Origin: Methanococcoides sp052057775
GTDB lineage: Archaea > Halobacteriota > Methanosarcinia > Methanosarcinales > Methanosarcinaceae
Direction: 5' to 3'
Assembly: GCF_052057775.1 (NCBI RefSeq)
Contig: NZ_CP195121.1
Location: forward strand, 2,356,001 to 2,420,000
Length of the DNA stretch: 64,000 nt
Part shown: piece after piece, positions 32,646 to 42,100 of the stretch
How positions within the stretch are numbered: the stretch's first letter is position 1
Layout of the letters: each line of letters starts with the position of its first letter
Program-made: the position numbers and the translations under genes
Notes under the pieces: model-generated
Seen by the model: the letters and a program-made list of their open reading frames with translations, nothing else
Databases searched by the model: none
Told to the model about the DNA's origin: nothing

Positions 32646-34183
32646 TCGCAGACATAACACACCTTCCGATAATAGTCATCGCAGTCCCTATACTGATGGC
32701 TGCCATCATGATCTTCCTGCGCTCCAATGCAGGTGTCCAGAAGGTGCTGAACATCGCAGTATCTTTCGTTATGCTGGTATTCAGCCTCATACTCCTCTGG
32801 CAGGTCTGGAACGGAGGTATCCAGGTCTATGAAGTAGGAGAATGGGGCAAGTATGGTATCATACTTGTAGCCGACCTGCTGAGTTCAGGAATGGTGGTAC
32901 TAAGTTCACTAGTATCCTTCCTTGCACTTCTCTACTCGCTGGACTACATCGAAGGCAAGTCCTTAAGCTCCAGTTACCATTCACTCTTCAACCTGCTCGT
33001 TGCCGGTCTTAACGGTACCTTCCTGACAGGAGATATATTCAACATGTTCGTATTCTTCGAGATACTCCTGTTGTCTTCCTGTGCACTGGTGGTCGCCAAT
33101 GAGAACGGCGGTGTCACTAAGAGCTCCGACAAGATGGAAGCGACCTTCAAGTACCTTGTACTGAACATGATCGGTTCCATTGTAATGCTCATAGCAGTAG
33201 CATCCCTTTATGCCACCGTGGGAACGCTCAACATGGCAGACATCTCTGTCAAGATCAGTGCAATGAGCGCTGCCGGTACCCTGCCATGGCACACATACGC
33301 GATCGCATTGCTCTTTATAGTGGTCTTCGGAAACAAGGCAGCGATCTTCCCGATGCACTACTGGCTTCCTGATGTGCACCCCACCGCACCATCACCCATC
33401 AGCGCAATGCTTAGCGGTGTCATGATAAAGGTCGGTGCCTACGGAATGCTCAGGGTGTTCTTCCTTATCTTCAAGGATGCACTGTTCCTGTTCCAGCCGA
33501 TCATAATCTTCCTTGCACTTGCAACGATCATCATCGGAGCAGTATCAGCGGTGGGGCAGAAGGATGTTAAAAGACTTCTCGCATACTCCAGTGTCAGCCA
33601 GATAGGATATGTGTTCCTTGGTATCGGCTTCGGCACGGTCTATGCACTTGCAGCATCCCTTGTGTTCCTGGTGAACCATGCCATTGCAAAATCCATGTTG
33701 TTCCTTACCTCCGGAGGCATCATCCACCATGCAGGAACAAGGGACATGACAAAAATGGGAGGAATGATGAAGACAAGCCCGGTAATGAGCGTGGCATTCC
33801 TCATAGGTGCAATGTCCATTGCGGGACTCCCCCCGATGGGAGGTTTCATCGCAAAGTTCGTGCTCTTTGACGCGGGACTTCTTGCAGAATACTACATACC
33901 CATTGCAATAGCCCTGTTCTTTGCAGTATTCACCCTGTTCTACATGTTCAGGGCATGGCTGCTGATGTTCTGGGGCGAGATCAGGGATGTGGAAAAGTAT
34001 GGAGAATACTCCTCACATGGATCATCTTACATGATAATAATACCCATAGTAACACTTGCAGCACTTGCATTCGTCTTTGGTGTCTATGCCGAACCGCTGG
34101 TAGCCCTTTCACAGGCCATCGCAGAACAACTGATCAATCCGCAACCATATATTGATGCGGTTATGACGAGGGTGGTAAGATGA
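32642..34183 (+). CDS. mrpD: Mrp-type Na+/H+ antiporter subunit D
   Basis: 513-residue NuoM/N-like subunit with about 14 spans. Key features are FFEILLLSSCALVV (about 137-150), NKAAIFPMHYWLPDVHPTAPSPISAMLSGVMIKVGAYG (about 222-260) with conserved lysines and histidines, and LLAYSSVSQIGYVFLG. The ATG at 32642 lies eight bases after AGGAGG and overlaps the mrpC stop; the in-frame GTG at 32636 is too close to that site. Confidence 0.95.
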   Translation: MIADITHLPIIVIAVPILMAAIMIFLRSNAGVQKVLNIAVSFVMLVFSLILLWQVWNGGIQVYEVGEWGKYGIILVADLLSSGMVVLSSLVSFLALLYSLDYIEGKSLSSSYHSLFNLLVAGLNGTFLTGDIFNMFVFFEILLLSSCALVVANENGGVTKSSDKMEATFKYLVLNMIGSIVMLIAVASLYATVGTLNMADISVKISAMSAAGTLPWHTYAIALLFIVVFGNKAAIFPMHYWLPDVHPTAPSPISAMLSGVMIKVGAYGMLRVFFLIFKDALFLFQPIIIFLALATIIIGAVSAVGQKDVKRLLAYSSVSQIGYVFLGIGFGTVYALAASLVFLVNHAIAKSMLFLTSGGIIHHAGTRDMTKMGGMMKTSPVMSVAFLIGAMSIAGLPPMGGFIAKFVLFDAGLLAEYYIPIAIALFFAVFTLFYMFRAWLLMFWGEIRDVEKYGEYSSHGSSYMIIIPIVTLAALAFVFGVYAEPLVALSQAIAEQLINPQPYIDAVMTRVVR

Positions 34184-34674
34184 AACGATATCTCATTTAC
34201 TCAGTAGCTCTTGGGCTTATCTGGTGCTTTGTCCACGGAACGATAACGTTCACCAGCTTCCTGGTGGGACTGGTGCTCGGACCTTTCGTAATCTATCCAT
34301 TCAGGGAACTGTATGACTTCAAAAGAAAGAGGTCATACATGAATACGATACAGAAGATTCCAAAACAGCTGAAGTACCTGGCAGTCCTTCTTATCGAGAT
34401 CATAAAAGCGAACATAATAGTCGCAAAGATCGTACTCAGCCCGAAGATGGACATTAAACCGGGAATTGTTGCAGTACCTATTCGCACAGAAACCGATACA
34501 GGCATAACTGCTATTGCCAACACGATCACCCTGACCCCCGGAACACTTACAATTGATGTCTCCGATGACAGAAAAGTACTTTATGTGCATGCCATCGATG
34601 CATCTGATCCACAGGGATTGCGTCAGTCCATCAGGGACGATCTTGAAAAATATGTACTGGAGGCATTCGAATGA
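34180..34674 (+). CDS. mrpE: Mrp-type Na+/H+ antiporter subunit E
   Basis: 164-residue MnhE protein: two N-terminal membrane spans (about 5-45), a third near 65-85, then a soluble domain with the family motif GIVAVPIRTETDTGITAIANTITLTPGTLTIDV (about 93-125) and YVHAIDASDPQGLRQSIRDDLEK. ATGA overlap with mrpD. Confidence 0.95.
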   Translation: MKRYLIYSVALGLIWCFVHGTITFTSFLVGLVLGPFVIYPFRELYDFKRKRSYMNTIQKIPKQLKYLAVLLIEIIKANIIVAKIVLSPKMDIKPGIVAVPIRTETDTGITAIANTITLTPGTLTIDVSDDRKVLYVHAIDASDPQGLRQSIRDDLEKYVLEAFE

Positions 34675-34937
34675 ACTCATTATTGCTTGACTTCTCACTT
34701 ACCTTCATGGTCATTGCGATCATACCATGCATATACAGGGTCATCAAAGGACCTACAATACCCGATCGCGTGATAGCTGTGGATGCCATGACAACAGTTA
34801 TTGTTGCCATGCTCGGTATCTACTCATACGTACAGGGATCCGTGTTCTTCATGGATGTCGCCCTTGTGCTTGCGATCATATCATTTGTAGGCACCGTTAC
34901 AATATCCAGGTACCTTGATGAGGGGGCGGTATTCTGA
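34671..34937 (+). CDS. mrpF: Mrp-type Na+/H+ antiporter subunit F
   Basis: 88-residue membrane protein with three spans and the MnhF motif YRVIKGPTIPDRVIAVDAM (about 22-40), ending GTVTISRYLDEGAVF. ATGA overlap with mrpE. Confidence 0.95.
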   Translation: MNSLLLDFSLTFMVIAIIPCIYRVIKGPTIPDRVIAVDAMTTVIVAMLGIYSYVQGSVFFMDVALVLAIISFVGTVTISRYLDEGAVF

Positions 34938-34942
34938 CAGCT

Positions 34943-35308
34943 GTGGATATTGCACTGGATATAGTAAGTACGCTCCTGCTGCTCATAGGAGCATTCTTCG
35001 TGTTCCTGGGCATGCTCGGACTACTGCGTCTGCCGGACGTATATAACAGGCTTCATGCTACCACAAAGATCGGCACTCTCGGAGTGGTCAGTGTGATGAT
35101 GAGCATCCTGGTAAAGGTAGGTCTGAGCCCCATAGGAGTTAAGGGCATAACAGTAGCCCTATTCCTGTTCCTGACCGCACCAATTGCAGCTCACATGATC
35201 GGAAGGGCAGCTCACAGGCATGGTGTAGGTCTCTGCCAGGGATCTGTGATTGATGAGTATGGCAAGGACTGTCAAAAAGAACCTTGCCCAGTACGTCAAT
35301 TAAAATAA
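34943..35308 (+). CDS. mrpG: Mrp-type Na+/H+ antiporter subunit G
   Basis: 121-residue membrane protein starting at a GTG five bases after the mrpF stop. Three spans carry the MnhG motif GMLGLLRLPDVYNRLHATTK (about 23-42) and APIAAHMIGRAAHRHG. The tail VGLCQGSVIDEYGKDCQKEPC adds three cysteines not needed for the fold. Last gene of the operon. Confidence 0.93.
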   Translation: MDIALDIVSTLLLLIGAFFVFLGMLGLLRLPDVYNRLHATTKIGTLGVVSVMMSILVKVGLSPIGVKGITVALFLFLTAPIAAHMIGRAAHRHGVGLCQGSVIDEYGKDCQKEPCPVRQLK

Positions 35309-35338
35309 AGTAAGACCATAGTATCCACCAGGATGAAT

Positions 35339-36391
35339 ATGAAAAGCAGGACGTTGGTCTTTAAATTTGGTGATAAGGACTTTGAAGCAGGAATTAACCG
35401 AGCCGCTGATATCATCAGGGAAGGAGGGACCGTTGCCTTCCCTACAGAGACCGTTTATGGGCTTGGTGCCGATGCACTGAACGCCGAAGCGGTGCACAAG
35501 ATATTCAAAGCAAAGGGAAGGCCTGCTGATAATCCACTTATAGTCCACATTGCCAGCAGGGACCAGTGCTCTGAGCTTGCAGAGGAGATCCCTGCAGATG
35601 CCCTCAGGTTGATGGACCTATTCTGGCCGGGCCCGTTAACACTTATTCTTAAAGCAAAGGACATTGTTCCTGACGTTACCACTGGCGGACTTGACACCGT
35701 GGGCCTGAGAATGCCGGAAAATCCGATCGCACTTGAGCTTATACGAAGATCGGAACGACCGATCGCCGCACCAAGTGCCAACACATCCGGAAGCCCAAGC
35801 CCCACAACTGCCCGGCATGTAATTCAGGACCTTGAAGGAAAGATAGATGTGATCCTTGACGGCGGACCAACAGAGATCGGACTTGAATCCACCGTTGTTG
35901 ACATGACAGGAGATGTACCTGTAATATTGCGCCCCGGGCACGTCACTGCAGAGAACATAAGGGAATGCGTGGGTGATGTACGAATAGGATACAAGGACAG
36001 GACACTTGAAGAAGGAGAGGTCGCACGCTCACCTGGTATGAAATACACCCATTATTCACCGAAAACCAGCGTTATCCTCATTGAAGGTGATGTCGAAGAC
36101 GTCCGAAAAGCAATAGAAGAGGTCGTTTCAGAATGTCATCAGGAAGGTGAAAGGGTTGGTCTTCTTATGACCGAAGAAACGGCAGAGTTCGTTAAGGCAG
36201 ATGAGATATACTTCCTTGGAAAAAGGGATGTTCCCGCCCAGGCAGCCCGTAGTATATTTATGGGTCTGCGACATCTTGATAATACAAATCTCGATCTCAT
36301 CGTGGTCGATGGGACGTTAAATAAGGAAGGTATCGGAGCAGCTGTCTTTAATCGTTTGAGGAAAGCAGCTGACAGGATAATCAACGCATAA
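35339..36391 (+). CDS. sua5: L-threonylcarbamoyladenylate synthase (Sua5/YwlC/YrdC)
   Basis: Makes threonylcarbamoyl-AMP from threonine, bicarbonate and ATP for the tRNA t6A modification. About 350 residues: YrdC domain (to about 205) with GGTVAFPTETVYGLGADA, KAKGRPADNPLIVHI, RMPENPIALELI and APSANTSGSPSPT, a linker YTHYSPKTSV, and a C-terminal Sua5 domain. The second in-frame ATG (35339) fits AGGATG better than the ATG at 35333. It follows mrpG by 30 bases but is functionally unrelated. Confidence 0.94.
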   Translation: MKSRTLVFKFGDKDFEAGINRAADIIREGGTVAFPTETVYGLGADALNAEAVHKIFKAKGRPADNPLIVHIASRDQCSELAEEIPADALRLMDLFWPGPLTLILKAKDIVPDVTTGGLDTVGLRMPENPIALELIRRSERPIAAPSANTSGSPSPTTARHVIQDLEGKIDVILDGGPTEIGLESTVVDMTGDVPVILRPGHVTAENIRECVGDVRIGYKDRTLEEGEVARSPGMKYTHYSPKTSVILIEGDVEDVRKAIEEVVSECHQEGERVGLLMTEETAEFVKADEIYFLGKRDVPAQAARSIFMGLRHLDNTNLDLIVVDGTLNKEGIGAAVFNRLRKAADRIINA

Positions 36392-36405
36392 ACGGAAGGG
36401 ATCCA

Positions 36406-36642
36406 TTGAAAGCAGAGAAAAAAGAGTATAATGTCGCAAGGCAGGAATATATGGAGATCACAAGAAGGAACAGGAACATCGCTAAAATAGACATGCTGAT
36501 CCTTGGTACCGGTCTTTTGCTCAAATATTTTGATATGGCCGAGATCGGAAAACATTTCATGTGGCTTGGTTTCATTATCCTTGTGTACGTATTCGGATCT
36601 AACATGATGGCAAAATCAGAACTCAGAAAAGCCCAACCATAA
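36406..36642 (+). CDS. Small membrane protein, function unknown
   Basis: 78 residues from a TTG at 36406 with GGAAGGGA upstream. A basic N-terminal helix (KKEYNVARQEYMEITRRNRNIAK) is followed by two short hydrophobic segments (MLILGTGLLLKYF and MWLGFIILVYVFGSNMM) and a Lys-rich tail. It lies 14 bases after sua5 and is probably co-transcribed. No family recognised. Confidence 0.6.
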   Translation: MKAEKKEYNVARQEYMEITRRNRNIAKIDMLILGTGLLLKYFDMAEIGKHFMWLGFIILVYVFGSNMMAKSELRKAQP

Positions 36643-36696
36643 AAAAAGAGAATATGAAATATGAATAGATCTTAAACAAATAGATCTATAATTTTT

Positions 36697-36795
36697 AAAA
36701 AAAAACTTGTTTTCAAAAAAAGTTGATTGCTAACAGATATAACTGCCAGCGATCTTCTGTATTAAGGTATATGTGACAGGAGGTTAAAAACCTCC
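36697..36795. terminator. Bidirectional A/T tracts and hairpin between converging genes
   Basis: In the 36643-36802 gap, A-runs at about 36697-36705 and 36714-36720 read as T-runs on the minus strand, suitable for ending srp54 transcription. A 7-bp hairpin GGAGGTT-AAA-AACCTCC (36779-36795) lies directly after the srp54 stop. Confidence 0.55.
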
Positions 36796-36802
36796 AATCC
36801 GT

Positions 36803-38122
36803 TCACATACCGAACTTTTTCATCATCTTCTGCATGTTGAACTTACCGCCACGAAGTCCTTTCATGGCATTCTGCATCATCTTGTGATACTTCAGAAGTT
36901 CACGCACTTCATCCGGGTTGGTACCAGAACCCATTGAAATCCTCTTGATCCTTGAGCTGCCGATGAGCCTCGGGTTAAGCAGTTCTTCCTCGGTCATGGA
37001 ATCCATCAGGATCCTGTACTTTTTCATTTTATCTTCAGTGACCTTGTATGCATCGTCAGAAAGCTTCACACCCATACCACCCAGAGGAAGCATCTGCATG
37101 ATCTGCTTCATAGGACCTAGCTTGTTCATGGCCTCAAGCTGAGAGTACATGTCCTTGAGAGTAAAACGCCCCCTCATCATGGCTTCCATGTCGATGTCCT
37201 CTTCAGTAAGGGTCTCCTCAGCCTTCTCGATAAGTGACTTTATGTCACCCATTCCCAGAAGCCTGGAGATGAACCTGTCAGGCTCGAACTTCTCAAGGTC
37301 ATCAGGGGTCTCTCCCACACCGATGAATGCGATGGATGAATTTGTCTCGGAAACTGCGGAAAGTGCACCACCACCCTTGGCGGTACCGTCAAGTTTGGAG
37401 ATCACTACCCCGGAAATACCGACGGAATCGTTGAATGCCTTTGCCTGTTCGCTTGCCTGCTGTCCGATAGCACCGTCGAGCACAAGCAACTTATAATCAG
37501 GCTGTGCGACCTTGTGAATCTGTTCCATCTCATCGATGAGATCGGCTTCCAGTGAGTGTCTTCCGGCTGTGTCCACAATGAGGACATCGTTCCTGGCAAG
37601 GTCTTTCAGACCCCTTTCCACAATGCCAACGGCATCAGGATTACCTTCCTCACCATAGAAAGGCACGTTCAGCTTGGTACAGAGGGTCTTAAGCTGCTGG
37701 TATGCACCGGGACGGAAGGTATCGGCACAGACCACAGCAGGTTTGAGACCTTTCCTCTGGAAATAACGGGCAAGTTTTGATGTGGTGGTCGTCTTACCGC
37801 TACCCTGCAGACCGATCATCATGATCTTCTGAGGTTTCAGCGGGATATCTGCGCTCTTACCGACGATATTAATGAGTTCCTGATAGACGATCCTTATGAC
37901 ATGTTCACGGGGATTCATACCTGAAGGAACTTCCTCCTTCAGTGCACGCTCCTTGATGTGACTGGACATCTTCATAACAAGCTTGACATTGACATCAGCC
38001 TGAAGCAATGCCCTCTGTATGTCTTTTACGACCTCATTGACCGTTTTCTCATCTATACGGCCGGCGCCAACCAGTTTCTTTAGTGCGTCCTGCAGGGAGC
38101 TGCCGAGTTTGTCCATTACCAT
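36803..38122 (-). CDS. srp54: Signal recognition particle protein SRP54
   Basis: GTPase that binds signal peptides and 7S RNA and docks with FtsY. The 439-residue protein has the N-domain (1-95), the G-domain with GLQGSGKTTTTSKLA (about 104-118), DTAGRH and SKLDGTAKGGG, and the methionine-rich M-domain ending KFNMQKMMKKFGM. The start MVMDKLG is usual in Methanosarcinales; the ATG two codons later is the alternative. Stands alone here. Confidence 0.97.
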   Translation of the reverse strand: MVMDKLGSSLQDALKKLVGAGRIDEKTVNEVVKDIQRALLQADVNVKLVMKMSSHIKERALKEEVPSGMNPREHVIRIVYQELINIVGKSADIPLKPQKIMMIGLQGSGKTTTTSKLARYFQRKGLKPAVVCADTFRPGAYQQLKTLCTKLNVPFYGEEGNPDAVGIVERGLKDLARNDVLIVDTAGRHSLEADLIDEMEQIHKVAQPDYKLLVLDGAIGQQASEQAKAFNDSVGISGVVISKLDGTAKGGGALSAVSETNSSIAFIGVGETPDDLEKFEPDRFISRLLGMGDIKSLIEKAEETLTEEDIDMEAMMRGRFTLKDMYSQLEAMNKLGPMKQIMQMLPLGGMGVKLSDDAYKVTEDKMKKYRILMDSMTEEELLNPRLIGSSRIKRISMGSGTNPDEVRELLKYHKMMQNAMKGLRGGKFNMQKMMKKFGM

Positions 38123-38321
38123 TTAAGAATCATCCTGTATAATTTTGATATGAAAGTGATGAATAATCAAATTAATCTGACACAAAAATGCCATCTTTAT
38201 TTAATAACCTTTTGAAAACTGGTCTCAAAAACACTAATAGCTATGGGACATCCATCTAAAAACGGAAAGAATATAGAGGACACTCATCATCTTCTCAAAA
38301 CCATATCAAAAGAAAAGTTAA

Positions 38322-38396
38322 TAGCGGGGGATGGATTCGAACCATCGGTCTACGGGTTATGAGCCCGTCGGGATCTCCTGGCTACCCCACCCCGCT
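38322..38396 (-). tRNA. Initiator tRNA-Met (CAT), copy 1
   Basis: Cloverleaf AGCGGGG...CCCCGCT-A with anticodon arm ACGGG-CTCATAA-CCCGT. The A1-U72 pair and the GGG/CCC pairs flanking the anticodon loop are the archaeal initiator identity marks, distinguishing it from elongator tRNA-Met and tRNA-Ile2. CCA not encoded. Identical to copy 2. A TATA-like CTTTATC lies about 50 bases upstream (near 38450). Confidence 0.95.
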
Positions 38397-38583
38397 ACAG
38401 AGTGAGTATTCACGCTTGCAGCCTCTCTAATGAACTGATGGTAGATAAAGCTTCCCAACGTACGAACTGAGAGGCGCACAAAGATGAGCGAACGGATTGC
38501 AAACATATCAAATTAAAGCGTCAATAGGAAACTCAAAGAGAGCAAGTTGTCTCCTGGCAAAACGATCTCAGAAAGAAAGTTTA

Positions 38584-38658
38584 TAGCGGGGGATGGATTC
38601 GAACCATCGGTCTACGGGTTATGAGCCCGTCGGGATCTCCTGGCTACCCCACCCCGCT
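38584..38658 (-). tRNA. Initiator tRNA-Met (CAT), copy 2
   Basis: All 75 bases are identical to 38322-38396, 262 bases away in the same direction. The 27 bases upstream of both genes also match (25 of 27), and a CTTTATC TATA-like element lies at the same distance (near 38710). This looks like a recent tandem duplication that kept promoter and leader. Confidence 0.95.
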
Positions 38659-38837
38659 TCAGAGTGAGTATTCACGCTTGTAGCCCTTCTAAAGGGGTGA
38701 TGATAGATAAAGTTTGCGCATATAACGCTTCCGCAGTTAGATTTTGACCCTAAGAATCAGAAATATAGCCATATTTCAAAAAGTCCATGCCATAAATCTT
38801 TAAATATATCACAACCAATAGGAGAAACGGTGAATAG

Positions 38838-39266
38838 ATGCCACACAAATGTACCCGATGCGAAAAAATATTTGAAGACGGGGCCGAGGTCATTCTAAGC
38901 GGCTGTCCGAACTGTGGCTGGAACAAGTTCCTTTACGTAGGTAGCATGGAGGAACAAAAAGCAGACATAGAGGAAGCTGTTGCTGAAGATCTGCAGGCGG
39001 AGGAAGAGAGCGAAGCTGTTGACCCCGCAGAAAAGTTCATCAGGGAAATAGATGACATCATCGGTATTGAGCATCAGGAAAGAGAAGTTGTTGAAGATGA
39101 TGGGGAACGTGTTGAATCCGTAAGGATACTGGGACCCGGTTCCTATGAGCTTAACCTTAGCTCACTCCTCGAACGCGACGAAATTGTGATGGCAATAAAA
39201 CAGGACGGAACATATGCCGTTGACCTTTCATCCGCATTCCGCAGGAAGAAGAAAAGGAAAGACTGA
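38838..39266 (+). CDS. Archaeal zinc-ribbon protein (DUF2072/COG3364 type)
   Basis: 142 residues. An N-terminal zinc ribbon (CTRC at 5-8 and CPNC at 23-26: HKCTRCEKIF, SGCPNCGWNKF) is followed by an acidic linker (EEAVAEDLQAEEESEA) and a small domain with VRILGPGSYELNLSSLLERDEIVMAIKQDGTYAVDL, ending in a very basic tail RRKKKRKD. The family is archaeal and uncharacterised; the layout suggests nucleic-acid binding (inference). GGTGA precedes the ATG. Confidence 0.82.
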   Translation: MPHKCTRCEKIFEDGAEVILSGCPNCGWNKFLYVGSMEEQKADIEEAVAEDLQAEEESEAVDPAEKFIREIDDIIGIEHQEREVVEDDGERVESVRILGPGSYELNLSSLLERDEIVMAIKQDGTYAVDLSSAFRRKKKRKD

Positions 39267-39370
39267 ATGTATGATGCATTCACACCACATATTTTGTATC
39301 ACACCACCTACTTTACATCACAACCCATTTCTCACATATCAGAGCATAAATTCAGAAAGCCGGGGGGCGA

Positions 39371-40180
39371 ATGACAGGACTTCAGGAACGATTCTGGGAG
39401 ATCGATCTTCTAAGAGGCATAGCCATCATCATGATGGTAGCATTCCACCTGGCGTATGACCTGAACTACCTTAACGCCTATGGGATCGAACTTGAATCCG
39501 GATTCGGATTCATTATCGGAAGGACAACTGCAATACTATTCATTGTCCTCGCAGGAATCTCGCTTACATTGAGCCATTCAAGGAACCGGCAAATAAGATC
39601 CACAGGCAAAGGTGTGGGAAAAGCTGAAAGGACTGAAAAGAACGAGTTCATCGGGTATGTAAAAAGAGGAGCGAAGATATTCCTCTGGGGAATGGTCATC
39701 ACTGCCGGAAGCTACATATTCCTCAGGGATGGCGTGATAGTGTTCGGCATCCTCCATTTCATAGGAGTTACCATCGCCCTTGCATACCCTTTCCTGAGAT
39801 ACGGCAAATTTAATTTGATCCTGGCAATACCTGCCATTGCAGCAGGATCGTGGTTGCAGAACATTACCATCACAAAAAACTGGCTGTTCTGGGCAGGTCT
39901 CCGGCAGGAAGGGTTCCATTCATATGACTATTTCCCGCTTCTTCCCTGGTTCGGAGTCCTACTTATAGGTATATTTCTCGGAAATGTCCTCTATCCTGAC
40001 TACAAAAGAGCAACACTCCTGTCCGCCATACCGGAGATCTCAGAAATGCTGCCTGTTAAAGGTCTCTGTTATATGGGGAGAAGATCATTGCTGATCTATC
40101 TGCTACACCAGCCGCTACTGGTGCTGTTGATATATGCCGCAGGAATGGTAGACCCGGGGCAGATCCACCCCATTATCTGA
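39371..40180 (+). CDS. Membrane acyltransferase-like protein (heparan-alpha-glucosaminide N-acetyltransferase type, DUF1624)
   Basis: 269 residues with about seven membrane spans. It starts with the family motif RFWEIDLLRGIAIIMMVAFHLAYDLNYLN (7-35), where R-x-x-x-D-x-x-R-G and the His in the first span are typical; later HFIGVTIALAYPFLRY and LLPWFGVLLIGIFLG. Relatives transfer acyl groups to sugars across membranes, so a cell-surface glycan is a possible target (inference). GGGGGGCGA lies directly before the ATG. Confidence 0.8.
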   Translation: MTGLQERFWEIDLLRGIAIIMMVAFHLAYDLNYLNAYGIELESGFGFIIGRTTAILFIVLAGISLTLSHSRNRQIRSTGKGVGKAERTEKNEFIGYVKRGAKIFLWGMVITAGSYIFLRDGVIVFGILHFIGVTIALAYPFLRYGKFNLILAIPAIAAGSWLQNITITKNWLFWAGLRQEGFHSYDYFPLLPWFGVLLIGIFLGNVLYPDYKRATLLSAIPEISEMLPVKGLCYMGRRSLLIYLLHQPLLVLLIYAAGMVDPGQIHPII

Positions 40181-40199
40181 AGGACAATTCAAGGACCAG

Positions 40200-41300
40200 T
40201 TAAAAGAAATCAGATAGTCTTGACTGCTTCTCATCCATCTTCTCAAGTTTGGTAACACCAACACCGACCAGCCTGAGCCTACCCCTTCCACGGAATTCCT
40301 GTAGCAGCGCCTTTGCTGTTCTTTTGATGGCAGACAGGTCGCTTGAATATGCCCCCAGTGTCCTTGCCCTTGTGTATGTCGTAAAGTCCTCAAGACGCAC
40401 TTTGATAGTAACGGTCTTGAAAAGATATTTCTTTTTCAAAAGCGAGCCATGCACATTTTCTGAAAGGACATCGATCACACCTTCCACATATACCATATCG
40501 GAAGTATCACGGTCAAAGGTATCCTCCTTGCTTATGGACTTCACATCACCCCTCTCCATCACAGTACGTCCATCGATCCCGTTCGCCAGCTGGTGCATCA
40601 CAAGACCGAACTTCCCAAAACGTTCACGCAGCACCTGGACATCGTAAACTGCCAGATCACCGATCGTACGTATCCCCATCTCATTGAGGATGATGGAGGT
40701 CTTTTTACCCACCCCGGATATTCTCGAGACATCCAGAGGATACAGGAATCTTTCCACCTCACCAGGGAGTACCACGGTCAGACCATCGGGTTTCCGGTAG
40801 TCTGACGCTATCTTAGCAATGGACTTGTTCGGTGCCACACCTATTGAGCAGGTGATACCCTCACGGAGAGTTACTTCTTCCTTGATCCTCAATGCCAGGT
40901 TCTCTGCCTCATCATAGTCCTGAACAAGATCGCTGACATCGAGATAGGCCTCATCCACGCTGACCTGTTGGAACTTAGAGGAATATCCCTTGAGGATCTC
41001 CATAATATTAGAGGAAACTTTCTTGTAAAGCGGCATATTCACTCGAAGGTAAACAGCATCCGGACAGAGGCGATATGCCTTAGAGATAGCCATGGCTGAA
41101 TGGATACCATATTTGCGGGCTTCGTAGGAGCATGTGCTCACGACACCCCTGCCCTCCCCTTTAATCGGATCAGAGCCCACAACTACAGGCAGACCTTTAA
41201 GAGAAGGGTTTGCTGCAACCTCTACTGAAGAATAGAAGCTGTCCATATCCACATGAAATATTATCCTGATATTTTCACCTGGCAGGCACATGAGCGGCAT
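40200..41300 (-). CDS. dinB: DNA polymerase IV (Y-family translesion polymerase)
   Basis: 366 residues. Catalytic motifs FHVDMDSFYSSVEV (about 15-28), YEARKYGIHSAMAI and SVDEAYLD carry the metal-binding acidic residues; helix-hairpin-helix ISGVGKKTSIILNEMGI follows. The C-terminus QSRLSDFF is a PCNA-interacting box, so it is tethered to the sliding clamp. The start at 41300 is tentative; the ATG at 41291 is nearly equivalent. Confidence 0.95.
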   Translation of the reverse strand: MPLMCLPGENIRIIFHVDMDSFYSSVEVAANPSLKGLPVVVGSDPIKGEGRGVVSTCSYEARKYGIHSAMAISKAYRLCPDAVYLRVNMPLYKKVSSNIMEILKGYSSKFQQVSVDEAYLDVSDLVQDYDEAENLALRIKEEVTLREGITCSIGVAPNKSIAKIASDYRKPDGLTVVLPGEVERFLYPLDVSRISGVGKKTSIILNEMGIRTIGDLAVYDVQVLRERFGKFGLVMHQLANGIDGRTVMERGDVKSISKEDTFDRDTSDMVYVEGVIDVLSENVHGSLLKKKYLFKTVTIKVRLEDFTTYTRARTLGAYSSDLSAIKRTAKALLQEFRGRGRLRLVGVGVTKLEKMDEKQSRLSDFF

Positions 41301-41473
41301 TATTGAAAATGTTTATGGATAGTACCATGATAGCCTCCGATTGACCCTGATCTAAATTGTTTAAATGAGGACAGACTTAAATCTCAACTGCCCTTGCAAA
41401 GGATTTTATGCATGGAAGATATGAAGAAGACTAACAGACCTGCATAATTATCAGGATATTGTGGAAGATCATC

Positions 41474-41761
41474 ATGTACCAATACATAGCCATCGCAGCA
41501 TATTGTGTAGTTCTTTTCCTGACCCTGCGGGATATCAGGATATTCCGCCGCACGGGGATAGCATCATACAGGAAAGGTGCGCTCAAGGGACTTTTAGCAT
41601 CCACCGTGATACTTGCAGGAACGATCCTTGTGGGTATGAACCCCGAGATAGGACTTGTCGTTGTGTTCATAGGCCTATACATCAATCGCAAAGGGGCACG
41701 TGAAAAAGTGTTCAATGATGCCGGCACCCTGGACCGCCTTATGGGTAAAACGGACATTTGA
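41474..41761 (+). CDS. Small membrane protein, function unknown
   Basis: 95 residues with two clear spans (YIAIAAYCVVLFLTL and ASTVILAGTILVGMNPEIGLVVVFIGLYI) joined by a basic loop RDIRIFRRTGIASYRKGALKG, and a soluble tail NDAGTLDRLMGKTDI. The ATG at 41474 has GGA eight bases upstream; an in-frame TTG at 41459 adds five residues. No family recognised. Divergent from dinB. Confidence 0.65.
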   Translation: MYQYIAIAAYCVVLFLTLRDIRIFRRTGIASYRKGALKGLLASTVILAGTILVGMNPEIGLVVVFIGLYINRKGAREKVFNDAGTLDRLMGKTDI

Positions 41762-41884
41762 GGATACTCCTGGACAATAAAGTCTGAAAGGTACAGCCCC
41801 CAATCCAAAAGGTATAAATGTAAAGGTTTTCTATAAAGGCGGTAATCTTAATCATATCTATCTAAATCATAATGGAGATATACA

Positions 41885-42079
41885 ATGGGAAATATTAGAC
41901 AGACAAACATCAAGAACATTGCATTCCGCCTGATCGACAACCACGGAGAAGTTTTCACAACAGACTTTGATGAAAACAAGCGCCTCGTCTCAGAATACAC
42001 CACAATCGAGAGCAAGGTCATCAGAAACCGTGTCGCAGGCTACGTTACACGCAAGATCGCACATCCAAAGAAGATCTGA
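41885..42079 (+). CDS. rps17e: Small ribosomal subunit protein S17e
   Basis: 64-residue 30S protein. It has the family sequence IRQTNIKNIAFRLIDNHGEVFTTDFDENKRLV and TIESKVIRNRVAGYVTRKI. GGAGAT precedes the ATG, and a TATA-like GGTATAAATG lies near 41810. dapA starts 21 bases downstream, so the genes are probably co-transcribed, an order common in archaea. Confidence 0.96.
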   Translation: MGNIRQTNIKNIAFRLIDNHGEVFTTDFDENKRLVSEYTTIESKVIRNRVAGYVTRKIAHPKKI

Positions 42080-42100
42080 TCTTAAGGAAGTGGATCTTTT

